Assembly (NCBI GenBank): GCA_900317035.1
Contig: ONFC01000009.1
Span: forward strand, 1-56,427
Reading direction: 5' to 3'
Source: an uncultured Eubacteriales bacterium
GTDB lineage: Bacteria; Bacillota; Clostridia; Saccharofermentanales; Saccharofermentanaceae
Length of the DNA: 56,427 nt
The notes below the pieces were generated by a model. The model was not told the DNA's origin, did not search any database, and saw nothing but the letters and a program-made list of their open reading frames with translations. A program made the position numbers and the translations under genes. Below are positions 44,897 to 53,884 of this stretch, piece by piece. How positions within the stretch are numbered: the stretch's first letter is position 1; the number at the start of each line of letters is the position of its first letter.

Positions 44897-47715
44897 GCAT
44901 TATTAGCAAGATCTTCGGTACGCACAGCGATCATGAGATCAAACACATTATGCCGATCGTTGAGGAAATCGAGAGCCGGTCCGATAAGTATAAGAACATG
45001 TCGGAAAAAGAACTGAAAGGCATGACGGATGTCCTTAAGAAGCGACTTGCAGACGGAGAGACTTTAGATGATATTCTTCCTGATGCATTTGCTACGATCC
45101 GCGAGGCAGCTTGGAGAGTTTTAGGACTTCGTCCTTATCAGGTTCAGCTTATCGGTGGTATTATTCTTCATCAGGGCCGAATCGCTGAGATGAAGACAGG
45201 TGAAGGTAAAACACTTGTTGCTACACTGCCTGTTTATCTTAATGCTCTTACCGGCCGCGGAGTTCACGTAGTTACGGTTAATGATTACCTCGCCCGCCGA
45301 GATAGTGAATGGATGGGTAAGGTGTACCGTTATCTTGGTCTTACCGTCGGACTGATCGTTCATGACATGGATAATTCCGACCGCCGTAAAGCATATAATT
45401 CTGATATTACGTATGGTACGAATAATGAATTCGGATTCGATTACCTCCGTGATAACATGGTTGACAGAAAAGAGAAGATGGTTCAGCGTGAACTCGTTTA
45501 TGCTATCGTCGACGAGGTCGATAGTATCCTTATCGATGAAGCGAGAACTCCTCTTATTATTTCCGGAATGGGCGGCGAATCTTCCGATATGTATACTAAG
45601 GCCGACCGTTTTGTTAAAACCCTTAAGAAATTTGTCGTAGTTGAGACAGATGAAAAAGTCGATATTGATGATGTCAGCGGAGACTGCGACTATGTTGTTG
45701 ATGAAAAGGCTAGAACAGCGGTTCTTACTGCGAAAGGTATCGAGAAGGCAGAGAAGCACTTCGGCGTGAATAACCTTTCTGATCCTGAGAACTTCGATCT
45801 TCAGCACTATATCAATAATGCCCTGAAAGCTAATGGTACGATGGAACGTGACCAGAAATACGTTGTCACAAATGGTGAGGTCATCATCGTTGATGACTTT
45901 ACCGGACGTCTTATGTATGGCCGCCGATTCAGCGATGGCCTGCATCAGGCAATCGAGGCGAAAGAGGGCGTAAAGGTCGAAAGAGAATCCAAAACGCTTG
46001 CTACCATTACATTCCAGAACTACTTCCGTATGTATGAGAAACTTGCCGGTATGACAGGTACAGCTTTTACGGAGGAATCCGAATTCCGTCAGATTTATAG
46101 CCTGGATGTTATCCAGATCCCGACGAATAAGCCGATTGCCCGTATTGACGAGCACGATGCCGTTTATAAGAACCAGAGTGGTAAATATGCTGCTGTTCTT
46201 CGTCAGGTAAAGGAAGCACATGAGAAAGGACAGCCTGTTCTTGTCGGTACTGTCGAGGTAAGCAAGTCTGAATTCCTTTCTAAGATCTTTACCCGTGCAG
46301 GCATTAAACATGATGTACTCAATGCGAAGAATCACTTAAGAGAGGCTGAGATCGTTGCTCAGGCCGGACGTTATGGTGCAGTTACCATTGCTACAAACAT
46401 GGCTGGCCGTGGTACCGATATTCTGCTGGGTGGTAACCCGGAGTTTATGGCAAAACAGGAGATGAGAAAACTCGGCTATACTGAGGAACTCATCGATGCA
46501 TCGACAGCGTATAACGAGACTGATGATGAAGTTATTCTTGAAGCCCGTGAAAGATTCTCTTCATTAGAGAAGAAATTCAAAGAAGAAATCAAAGAAGAAA
46601 CTGAGAAGGTTAGAGAAGCCGGCGGTCTTTTTATCGTAGGTACAGAGCGTCATGAATCACGCCGTATCGACAATCAGTTAAGAGGTCGTGCCGGCCGTCA
46701 GGGCGATCCGGGACGTACGAAGTTCTTCCTGGCTCTTGATGATGATCTTATGCGTCTTTTCGGTGGAGATCGTGCAACTGCGGCATTTGAAAAGCTTGGT
46801 GTAGATGAATCTGTTGAGATCCAGAATGGCCTCCTTTCCAAACAGATCGAGAGTGCCCAGAAGAAAGTCGAGGGTATGAACTTCAGTACCAGACGTCACG
46901 TTCTTGAGTACGATGATGTTATGAATGTCCAGAGAAATCTTATCTACGAACAGCGCCGTAAGGTTCTGGACGGTGTGGATATCCACGATACGATCAAGAA
47001 GATGACCTCTGCAGTGTCCGAAAGAATCGTTGAACGTGTTAATCTTGATGGCAAGATCGACACAGAAGAGTGTGTTGGCCTGAAGGCATCGATTTCTGAT
47101 GTTTTCGGAAATCTTCCGGTAATTGAAGATCTTTCTAAAGCGATCAGCGCAAAAGAGGCTGCAGATGCTGAAGATATCTCTGATAAGCTTGAAGAGCAGG
47201 CTCTCGAGAAACTTGAGAAGCGTGATGAGGAACTGACTCCTGAGATCTTCCGTGAAGCTGAGCGTCAGATCCTGCTTTTCAATGTTGACCAGAAATGGAT
47301 GGATCATATCGATGCTATGGATCAGCTCCGTAATGCTATTGGCATGAGAAGTGTCGGTCAGAAGGATCCGGTCGTTGCGTACCGTATCGAAGGTTCTGAG
47401 ATGTTCGATGAGATGAATATGCTCATCCAGAATGATACAGTCCGACTGATCATGAAGGCGAATATCGAGGCTGGTCAGCGTATCGAGAGAAAGAATTCTG
47501 TAAAGAAACTTCAGGAAGGTCATGGTAGTGCTCAGCTGGATTCTGTTGCCAAGCGTGCTCAGTCCGGTGAAGATGCAAAAGCGCATCAGCAGGCCGGTAT
47601 TACGCAGAATCAGCCGGTAAAGCGTGATTCCAAGAAGGTTGGCCGCAATGATCCGTGTCCGTGCGGAAGTGGCAAAAAGTACAAGAATTGCTGTGGAAAG
47701 GATTCTAATGACTAA
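44893..47715 (+). CDS. secA: Preprotein translocase ATPase SecA
   Basis: Motor of Sec-dependent protein export. 940 residues with all domains: Walker A AEMKTGEGKT near 97-106, the DEAD-like IVDEVDSILIDEARTPLI near 206-223, motif TNMAGRGTDI near 502, QLRGRAGRQGDPG near 597-609, helical scaffold and wing, and the C-terminal zinc motif [18 protein letters not shown] at the end. It begins inside the yerC-like stop and its last 8 bases overlap punA, so export motor and purine salvage genes are co-translated. Confidence 0.97.
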   Translation: MSIISKIFGTHSDHEIKHIMPIVEEIESRSDKYKNMSEKELKGMTDVLKKRLADGETLDDILPDAFATIREAAWRVLGLRPYQVQLIGGIILHQGRIAEMKTGEGKTLVATLPVYLNALTGRGVHVVTVNDYLARRDSEWMGKVYRYLGLTVGLIVHDMDNSDRRKAYNSDITYGTNNEFGFDYLRDNMVDRKEKMVQRELVYAIVDEVDSILIDEARTPLIISGMGGESSDMYTKADRFVKTLKKFVVVETDEKVDIDDVSGDCDYVVDEKARTAVLTAKGIEKAEKHFGVNNLSDPENFDLQHYINNALKANGTMERDQKYVVTNGEVIIVDDFTGRLMYGRRFSDGLHQAIEAKEGVKVERESKTLATITFQNYFRMYEKLAGMTGTAFTEESEFRQIYSLDVIQIPTNKPIARIDEHDAVYKNQSGKYAAVLRQVKEAHEKGQPVLVGTVEVSKSEFLSKIFTRAGIKHDVLNAKNHLREAEIVAQAGRYGAVTIATNMAGRGTDILLGGNPEFMAKQEMRKLGYTEELIDASTAYNETDDEVILEARERFSSLEKKFKEEIKEETEKVREAGGLFIVGTERHESRRIDNQLRGRAGRQGDPGRTKFFLALDDDLMRLFGGDRATAAFEKLGVDESVEIQNGLLSKQIESAQKKVEGMNFSTRRHVLEYDDVMNVQRNLIYEQRRKVLDGVDIHDTIKKMTSAVSERIVERVNLDGKIDTEECVGLKASISDVFGNLPVIEDLSKAISAKEAADAEDISDKLEEQALEKLEKRDEELTPEIFREAERQILLFNVDQKWMDHIDAMDQLRNAIGMRSVGQKDPVVAYRIEGSEMFDEMNMLIQNDTVRLIMKANIEAGQRIERKNSVKKLQEGHGSAQLDSVAKRAQSGEDAKAHQQAGITQNQPVKRDSKKVGRNDPCPCGSGKKYKNCCGKDSND

Positions 47716-48535
47716 GTCAGATTATTACGCTGATGTATTGCAGGCAGCAGAATATATCCGTTCGCAGGTGACGGATATACCTGATGCCTGCCTTGTTTTG
47801 GGTTCCGGACTCGGTCCTTTGACCGATCGTGTGGAGACGATTTCCGAGATCCCCTATGAAAATATCCCACATTTCCCGAGAACGACAGTCGCGGGTCATG
47901 ATGGTAAACTTCTGGTGGCAAAACTTTCCGGTAAACTGACGTTTATTATGAAGGGAAGATTCCATTACTACGAGGGTTATTCTACTCAGGAAGCGACATT
48001 TTATGTTCGTGTAATGGCAACGCTTGGTGTAAAAACCCTTGTGATGACTAATGCGGCCGGTGGAATAAACACTGATATGAAACCGTCTGAACTCATGGTC
48101 ATTACTGATCATATCGGATTATTCTGTGATTCTCCGCTTCGTGGTAAGAATCTGGATGAGTTCGGACCTCGTTTCCCTGATCAGACCCGCGTCTATGATT
48201 CAGGGCTTTCTGATCTTTTGAAGGCATCTGCAAAAGAACTTGGAATAACGCTGCATCAGGGCGTTTATGCATATACCAGAGGACCGCAGTACGAGACTCC
48301 TGCGGAGATACGCGCATTAAAGATCTTAGGCGCTGATGCAGTTGGTATGTCCACTGTTGCTGAGGCAATTGCTGCCAGCCACTGTGGAATGAGAATTCTT
48401 GCTGTTTCCTGTATTACAAACTTTGCAGCCGGAATATCCGGACAGCCACTGTCTCATGCTGAAGTTATGGAGAACGCGAATGCTTCGTCTAAAAACAGTA
48501 TTGCGTTAATGGAAAAGTTTTTCTCAAAACTATAA
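47708..48535 (+). CDS. punA: Purine-nucleoside phosphorylase (trimeric type)
   Basis: Splits inosine and guanosine to base and ribose-1-phosphate. 275 residues: CLVLGSGLGPL near 28-38 (phosphate loop), the histidine of GRFHYYEGY near 83-91, MTNAAGGIN near 113-121, and the specificity region GPQYETPAEIR near 193 with Glu, and CITNFAAG near 236 with Asn. This is the inosine/guanosine-specific trimeric family. The ATG at 47708 overlaps the secA end. With ahcY and mtaD it forms a salvage set. Confidence 0.94.
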   Translation: MTKSDYYADVLQAAEYIRSQVTDIPDACLVLGSGLGPLTDRVETISEIPYENIPHFPRTTVAGHDGKLLVAKLSGKLTFIMKGRFHYYEGYSTQEATFYVRVMATLGVKTLVMTNAAGGINTDMKPSELMVITDHIGLFCDSPLRGKNLDEFGPRFPDQTRVYDSGLSDLLKASAKELGITLHQGVYAYTRGPQYETPAEIRALKILGADAVGMSTVAEAIAASHCGMRILAVSCITNFAAGISGQPLSHAEVMENANASSKNSIALMEKFFSKL

Positions 48536-48546
48536 GGAGATACTAT

Positions 48547-49812
48547 ATGAGCGAACTTCCTCAATACGAAATCAAAGACATCAAACTGGCTCCTGAAGGA
48601 CATCACAAGATCGATTGGGCATATAGGAATATGCCGGTTCTTCGGATTATCGAGAAAGAATTGAAGGAGACCCGCCCTTTTGAAGGATTGAAGATCTCCG
48701 TAAGTGTTCATGTGGAAGCAAAAACAGCTAATCTTGCTTTAGTACTTCGCGAAGGCGGTGCAGATGTTGCACTTACCGGCTGTAATCCATTATCTACACA
48801 GGATGATGTTGCTGCAGCGCTTGTAGAGCGAGGAATGAAAGTGTATTGCATCCATGGAGCAGATCCTGAGACGTATAGAAAACATCTGGAAATGACGCTT
48901 GCTTTTGGCCCGGATATCGTTATTGACGATGGTGGAGATCTTGCTATGCTTCTCCATTCAACACACAAACACCTCGTTTCCGGTATGCTTGGTTCATGCG
49001 AAGAGACAACGACAGGCGTTCATCGCCTGAAGATCTTAGAAGAAGAGGGAAGACTCGCATATCCTGTTATTGCAGTTAATGATGCTCGCTGTAAACATCT
49101 TTTTGATAATCGTTTCGGTACCGGACAATCTGTATGGACCGCGATCATGGCAACGACCAATCTCATTGTTGCCGGCAAATACGTTGTTGTAGCCGGATTC
49201 GGTATGTGCGGAAAGGGCGTAGCTCTCCGTGCAAAGGGTATGGGTGCCCGGGTTATTGTTACTGAGATCGATCCCGTTAAGGCCTGTGAAGCGATCATGG
49301 AAGGTTATGATGTCATGACCATGGACGAAGCAGCTCCTCTGGGTGATGTATTTGTAACGGTAACCGGCTGCAAGGATGTCATTACCAAGCAGCATTTTGA
49401 GAAGATGAAGGATGGCGCGATCTGCTGCAACGCCGGCCATTTTGACGTGGAGATCAATCTTGTCCAGCTCGCTGCTATGGCTTCTGAGCGAAAAGAACTC
49501 CGTAAGAATATTGAAGGTTTTGTTCTTCCGGATGGAAGGACGATCTGTATACTTGCCGAGGGCAGACTTGTCAATCTTGCTTCCGGTGACGGACATCCGG
49601 TAGAGATCATGGATATGAGCTTTGCTCTGCAGGCTCAGAGTGCCCGCTATATTGCAGAACATGGAAAAGACCTGGACAAGCACGTTTACGATACTCCGAC
49701 AGTTATTGATGACCGTGTTGGCGAGTTTTTGCTCCAGTCCAAGGGGTATTCGATCGATACATTGACACCTGAACAGGAAAAATATATTCACTCTTGGGAT
49801 CTGGAGGAGTGA
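48547..49812 (+). CDS. ahcY: Adenosylhomocysteinase
   Basis: Reversibly hydrolyses S-adenosylhomocysteine to adenosine and homocysteine, relieving product inhibition of methyltransferases. 421 residues, the shorter bacterial/archaeal form without the ~40-residue insert. NAD-binding VVAGFGMCGKGVALRAKGMG near 218-237, VTEIDPVKACEA near 241, and the family motif CNAGHFDVEI near 298. AAGGAG before the ATG. Followed 1 base after its stop by mtaD. Confidence 0.96.
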   Translation: MSELPQYEIKDIKLAPEGHHKIDWAYRNMPVLRIIEKELKETRPFEGLKISVSVHVEAKTANLALVLREGGADVALTGCNPLSTQDDVAAALVERGMKVYCIHGADPETYRKHLEMTLAFGPDIVIDDGGDLAMLLHSTHKHLVSGMLGSCEETTTGVHRLKILEEEGRLAYPVIAVNDARCKHLFDNRFGTGQSVWTAIMATTNLIVAGKYVVVAGFGMCGKGVALRAKGMGARVIVTEIDPVKACEAIMEGYDVMTMDEAAPLGDVFVTVTGCKDVITKQHFEKMKDGAICCNAGHFDVEINLVQLAAMASERKELRKNIEGFVLPDGRTICILAEGRLVNLASGDGHPVEIMDMSFALQAQSARYIAEHGKDLDKHVYDTPTVIDDRVGEFLLQSKGYSIDTLTPEQEKYIHSWDLEE

Positions 49813-49813
49813 T

Positions 49814-51136
49814 ATGAGTAAAGCTGTTCTTTTTTCTGATATTACGATCGTTAGTCCTCATGATGATGCACCTGTTTCTGTAATTGAACACGGGTACTGT
49901 GCAGTCGCGGACAAGAAGATATTGTATGTGGGCAATTCGAAAGATGCTGCTGTTATTGCATTGAAAGAATGTGCTGGTGAGAATTTCTTCACATATGAAG
50001 GTGAAAATAAGATCCTTTGCCCGACTTTTGCGAATGCACATGCGCATTCACCGATGTCGATCTTCCGCAATATTGCTGATGATACCGCACTTCAGGACTG
50101 GCTTTTCGGTGAGATTATCCCGCGTGAAGATAAGATGATCCCAGATGATTTCTATTATGGAAATCTCCTTACTCTGGCCGAGATGATCGAGGGCGGAACG
50201 GCTTGTGCCGCTAATATGTATGATGGTGCTCTTTTGATTGCCAGAGGTGCGGTTGAATCAGGTTTCCGTATTCAACAGACATCTATGGGCAAGAAGTGCG
50301 TAGACGGGAAATGGCTGATCGACAGATCCAGTGTCGAGGAGCTGAATGACTTTATTCGAAAAGAAGGAAAAGGCCTTATTACGCACAGCCTTCTGGTCCA
50401 TTCTATCTATTTATATCCGGAATACTTCTATCAGCCGCTTTCAGACCTTGCAAGAGAATATGGTATTCCTGTCAGTGTTCATGTTTCCGAGACGATCACG
50501 GAAAACAATAACTGTCAGAATAGCTATGGCTGTTCACCGGTGCAAAAGCTTGATTCTGTCGGACTATTAACTGATACGACTGTTGCAGCCCACTGTGTCC
50601 ATTTAAGTGATGAAGATAGAAAAATCCTTGCATCGCGCAAGACCTGGGTCGCTCATAATCCATCCAGTAATATGAAACTTGCTTCCGGATTTGCGGATAT
50701 GGTCAATATGCAGAAGGATGGCGTACGTCTTTGCATCGGCTCGGATGGTGCTGCCAGCAATAACAATCAGGATATGTTCATGGAGATGCGTCTGGCTTCT
50801 CTTATGGCAAAAGGGAATACCCTTGATCCGACTGTTCTAAAAGCTGCTGACGTCTTTACTATGGCGACCAGAAACGGATATCTGGCATGTGGTTTTGATG
50901 ATTGTGGTATTATAGAGCAGGGTATGCGTGCTGATATCCAGATTATCGATTATGATTGCCCGCAGATGTGGCCTCTCGGAAATCCGGTTTCCGCACTGGT
51001 ATATTCCTGCGGCCCCAAGTGCGTCGAGTCTGTTATGATCGATGGTCAGTTCGTCATGTATAAGCATGAACTGAAAACGATCGATCTTGAAAAGGTGAAA
51101 GCCGAGACAAAAAAGACGATGGATCGCCTGAAATAA
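49814..51136 (+). CDS. mtaD: SAH/5-methylthioadenosine/adenosine deaminase (amidohydrolase)
   Basis: 440 residues. Amidohydrolase metal ligands: HAHSPMSIFR near 75-84, HVSETITE near 222, AAHCVHLSDED near 255, and GSDGAASNNNQD near 313. This subgroup deaminates S-adenosylhomocysteine, methylthioadenosine and adenosine to the inosyl forms, which then enter salvage. With ahcY and punA beside it, both routes of SAH disposal are encoded together. GGAGG precedes the ATG 9 bases upstream inside ahcY. Exact substrate preference cannot be read from sequence. Confidence 0.88.
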   Translation: MSKAVLFSDITIVSPHDDAPVSVIEHGYCAVADKKILYVGNSKDAAVIALKECAGENFFTYEGENKILCPTFANAHAHSPMSIFRNIADDTALQDWLFGEIIPREDKMIPDDFYYGNLLTLAEMIEGGTACAANMYDGALLIARGAVESGFRIQQTSMGKKCVDGKWLIDRSSVEELNDFIRKEGKGLITHSLLVHSIYLYPEYFYQPLSDLAREYGIPVSVHVSETITENNNCQNSYGCSPVQKLDSVGLLTDTTVAAHCVHLSDEDRKILASRKTWVAHNPSSNMKLASGFADMVNMQKDGVRLCIGSDGAASNNNQDMFMEMRLASLMAKGNTLDPTVLKAADVFTMATRNGYLACGFDDCGIIEQGMRADIQIIDYDCPQMWPLGNPVSALVYSCGPKCVESVMIDGQFVMYKHELKTIDLEKVKAETKKTMDRLK

Positions 51137-51172
51137 TTTGAGTGAAACCGGTTGGAACTGCCGTTTTCATAT

Positions 51173-51249
51173 GTCCACGTAGCTCAGCAGGATAGAGCGA
51201 CCGCCTCCTAAGCGGTAGGCCGGAGGTTCGAATCCCCTCGTGGACGCCA
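51173..51249 (+). tRNA. tRNA-Arg (anticodon CCT)
   Basis: Acceptor GTCCACG pairs with CGTGGAC; D arm GCTC/GAGC; anticodon stem ACCGC/GCGGT with loop CTCCTAA giving anticodon CCT (decodes AGG); T arm AGGTTCGAATCCCCT region; G discriminator and encoded CCA at 51247-51249. It lies 36 bases after mtaD and has its own terminator. Confidence 0.97.
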
Positions 51250-51250
51250 G

Positions 51251-51295
51251 AAAGACTCCTTATATCAGATATCTGATACAGGGAGTCTTTTATTT
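51251..51295 (+). terminator. Terminator after tRNA-Arg
   Basis: AAAGACTCC (51251-51259) pairs with GGAGTCTTT (51282-51290), with a 16-base palindrome TATCAGATATCTGATA inside, then T-rich sequence. Confidence 0.8.
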
Positions 51296-51348
51296 TATAA
51301 GATTATTGATTTATAATGGCTTTAAATTGATATGCAGGAGGTTTCTAT

Positions 51349-51894
51349 ATGAAAACACTTATCGTTGTTGATATGCAGACCGATTTTATCGATGGCGCGC
51401 TCGGCTCCAAGGAAGCGGAAAAGATCGTTTCCAACGTGGTGAAAAAGATAAAGACCTATGTCAAAAACGGCGGTCGGGTGATTTTCACACAGGATACTCA
51501 TAAAAAGAACTACCTGAATACCAGAGAGGGAAAATACCTTCCTGTTCCTCACTGCATTAAAGGTACTGATGGATGGAAGATCCCTGAAAAGATCCTGAAA
51601 GCGGCGCCGGAATGTACAATGGTCGTTGAAAAACCATCTTTCGGATATACCGGCTGGAAAAGTATCCTTAAAGGCGATACAGATCCTGTAGAGCTGATCG
51701 GTCTTTGTACGGATATCTGTGTCGTATCCAATGCTCTTACGATCAAAAACCTCTTCCCGGAAAGAGACATCATCGTTGACAGTGCCTGCTGTGCCGGCGT
51801 TTCCCCGGCGTCCCATGATGCGGCTCTGACCACGATGAAGTGCTGTCAGATCGATGTTTTGCATGAGGGAAAAGAACCTTGGAGGAAAGCATAA
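51349..51894 (+). CDS. Nicotinamidase-like cysteine hydrolase
   Basis: 181 residues of the isochorismatase-like fold: catalytic Asp in LIVVDMQTDF near 4-13, lysine and metal region near QDTHKKNYLNTREGKYLP at 48-65, HCIKGTDGW near 68, and the nucleophile Cys in GLCTDICVVSNA near 122-133. Most likely deaminates nicotinamide to nicotinate, supported by pncB one base after its stop. AGGAGG lies about 7 bases before the ATG. Confidence 0.88.
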   Translation: MKTLIVVDMQTDFIDGALGSKEAEKIVSNVVKKIKTYVKNGGRVIFTQDTHKKNYLNTREGKYLPVPHCIKGTDGWKIPEKILKAAPECTMVVEKPSFGYTGWKSILKGDTDPVELIGLCTDICVVSNALTIKNLFPERDIIVDSACCAGVSPASHDAALTTMKCCQIDVLHEGKEPWRKA

Positions 51895-51895
51895 T

Positions 51896-53101
51896 ATGAA
51901 ACTGGAACGAATCATTACAAGTCTCCTTGAGACAGATATGTATAAGTTTTCCATGGGACAGGCGATCTATCACCAGTTCCCGTCGTATAAGACGACCTGG
52001 ACTTTCCGCTGCAGAAACACGGATGTTCATTTTACTCCGGAGATGATCCAGGAGATAAAGGACCAGCTGATGGCTTACTGTGAACTGCGTTTCACAGAAG
52101 AAGAACTTGCTTATCTGGATGAGATCCGATGGATAAAGGGCTCTTATATCGATTTTCTTAGGCTCTGGAAGCCCAGATATGAGGATTTTGAAATAACGAG
52201 TGATGCGGAGTGCGGTCTTTCGATTGAAACCCGTGGTACCTGGCTCAATACGTCCATGTATGAGATCCCGACTCTTGCGATCGTAAATGAAGTGTATTTC
52301 CGGATGGCATATAACTATGATGAACTGATCAAAAGCTTTGAAAAACGCTTAAACGAGAAGATCGGATGGCTCAAGAGCGGGAAGTACTGTATATCTTCCT
52401 TCAGTGAATTTGGCATGCGCCGCCGTCTTTCTGCCCATGCTCAGGATATGGCGGTAAAAGCACTGGCAGAGTCTGATCTCGGTGAAAGCAGATTTGTCGG
52501 TACATCCAATGTTTATCTTGCAAAGAAGTATAACCTCACGCCTGTGGGAACGATGGCGCATGAATGGATCATGTGTATCGGCCAGGGCGATCATAAACAT
52601 AATCCTGCATATTCCAACTGGTACGCTCTTCGTGCCTGGGTGGACGAATATGGTGTCTTAAACGGCACCGCGCTGACGGATACGATCACTACGGATTGTT
52701 TCCTTAGGGATTTCCAGCTGACGTATTCGACGCTGTTCTCCGGTGTACGTCATGATTCCGGTGACCCGATCGCATGGGGAGAGAAGATGGTCGACCATTA
52801 TACGTCCCTCGGAATCGATTCGAAGACGAAAACGCTTCTTTTCTCTGACAGCCTGAACTTCGAAAAGGCTGATTGTATCTACCGGCACTTCCGTGACCGC
52901 GCGAAGGTGGCTTTTGGTATCGGTACTTATATTGCCAATGATACCTGTGTTCCGGCACTGAATATCGTTATGAAGACTACGCTGTGTAACGGTCAGGATG
53001 TGGCGAAGATCTCTGATGTGGACGGAAAAGGAATGTGTAAGAATCCGGATTATGTCCACTACTTACGCCGCTGTATCGACTGGCGTATGCAGCATGAATG
53101 A
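51896..53101 (+). CDS. pncB: Nicotinate phosphoribosyltransferase
   Basis: Makes nicotinate mononucleotide from nicotinate and PRPP with ATP, for NAD salvage. 401 residues. Starts near SLLETDMYKFSMGQAI (residues 9-24), then RGTWLNTSMYEIPTLAIVNE near 109-128 and the PRPP-binding FSGVRHDSGDPIAWGEKM near 280-297. GGAGGA 10 bases before the ATG inside the previous gene. Uses PRPP supplied by the two Prs proteins encoded in the window. Confidence 0.94.
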   Translation: MKLERIITSLLETDMYKFSMGQAIYHQFPSYKTTWTFRCRNTDVHFTPEMIQEIKDQLMAYCELRFTEEELAYLDEIRWIKGSYIDFLRLWKPRYEDFEITSDAECGLSIETRGTWLNTSMYEIPTLAIVNEVYFRMAYNYDELIKSFEKRLNEKIGWLKSGKYCISSFSEFGMRRRLSAHAQDMAVKALAESDLGESRFVGTSNVYLAKKYNLTPVGTMAHEWIMCIGQGDHKHNPAYSNWYALRAWVDEYGVLNGTALTDTITTDCFLRDFQLTYSTLFSGVRHDSGDPIAWGEKMVDHYTSLGIDSKTKTLLFSDSLNFEKADCIYRHFRDRAKVAFGIGTYIANDTCVPALNIVMKTTLCNGQDVAKISDVDGKGMCKNPDYVHYLRRCIDWRMQHE

Positions 53102-53131
53102 TGCTTTTATATAAGTGAATCAAGTCTTTTC

Positions 53132-53170
53132 GATAAACGGCATCCGTATGAAAGATGCCGTTTATCTTTG
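53132..53170 (+). terminator. Terminator after pncB
   Basis: Perfect 13-bp stem GATAAACGGCATC (53132-53144) with GATGCCGTTTATC (53154-53166), followed by TTTGCTT. Confidence 0.8.
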
Positions 53171-53179
53171 CTTCAAAAC

Positions 53180-53208
53180 TTGACATATTACTAAATAATC
53201 GGTATATT
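53180..53208 (+). promoter_or_regulatory. Strong sigma-A promoter for tRNA-Thr
   Basis: Consensus TTGACA (53180-53185), 17-base spacer, TATATT (53203-53208), 22 bases before the tRNA. Confidence 0.85.
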
Positions 53209-53229
53209 TGTTTGTGCTTCAAAAGCAAT

Positions 53230-53304
53230 GCCAATGTGGCTCAGGGGTAGAGCAATTCACTCGTAATGAATAGGTCGTGGGTTCGATTCCCACCATTGGC
53301 TCCA
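53230..53304 (+). tRNA. tRNA-Thr (anticodon CGT)
   Basis: Acceptor GCCAATG pairs with CATTGGC; D arm GCTC/GAGC; anticodon stem ATTCA/TGAAT with loop CTCGTAA giving CGT (decodes ACG); T arm GTGGGTTCGATTCCCAC; discriminator T and encoded CCA at 53302-53304. Confidence 0.97.
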
Positions 53305-53306
53305 GA

Positions 53307-53354
53307 AGAACTGTCTTTCCTGCGGTTTATCGCGAAGAGACAGTTCTTTTTTTT
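53307..53354 (+). terminator. Terminator after tRNA-Thr
   Basis: AGAACTGTCT (53307-53316) pairs with AGACAGTTCT (53338-53347), then a run of eight T. Confidence 0.85.
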
Positions 53355-53367
53355 CGACTATTTATTG

Positions 53368-53373
53368 TATAAT
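53368..53373 (+). promoter_or_regulatory. -10 box before the truncated lipoprotein gene
   Basis: TATAAT 35 bases before the start codon; no well-placed -35 other than the T-run of the preceding terminator. Confidence 0.4.
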
Positions 53374-53407
53374 GAAATCGAAAGATAAAATGAGGACTTA
53401 GGTACGC

Positions 53408-53884
53408 ATGCATTTCTTGAACAGAATTTCGGAAAATACGCGATTCCAAAGCTTAAGACAGCCGATTGCTTTTTTTGTGGCTCTGACTGTTTTGATGTGC
53501 TTGCCCGGATGCAAAAAAGTTCATAATGAGTTCCCGTCGATCCCTGAATCCGAGACACAGGAAACGTCCCAGACGACTGGACATGAAAGTGTTCCTGAGG
53601 ATACAAACGTTGAAATTACCATTGCGTCACCGCTATCCAATGACACCTGTCAGTATCTTGCAAAACTCTATTATGCCAAGTCGGGAGGCCTTCTTGGAGA
53701 TGGCGTGACCGGTGATAACGTAGATTTGAGTTTTCTTGATTCTGTCGATCTGCCGTTTGTCCTCCGTGTGGTTGGAACATCTGAAAACGGCTGTAACACG
53801 TCAACACTGAGCCAGTGGAAATCCAGCGGGAATATGCCGGATATTTTTCTATCGGGGATGATGCGATGTTGGTCGGCTCTTTGA
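53408..53884 (+). pseudogene. Truncated solute-binding-type lipoprotein
   Basis: 158 residues: signal peptide with lipobox (LMCLPGC, Cys35), a Ser/Glu/Thr linker near 45-70, then the start of an extracellular solute-binding domain (VEITIASPLSNDTCQYLAKLYY and QWKSSGNMPDIFLS). Such proteins are usually 400-600 residues. Soon after PDIFLS (about 53860) the frame carries only a few unrelated codons to its stop, and sequence of a different type begins in another frame. Either the gene was cut by insertion of the downstream DNA or the assembly joins two sources here. Confidence 0.65.

Noticed and set aside
53230-53304. tRNA-Thr as attachment site for the element-like DNA
   Set aside because: The foreign-looking genes start about 560 bases downstream, after a chromosomal lipoprotein, and I saw no repeat of the tRNA 3' end near the right edge.
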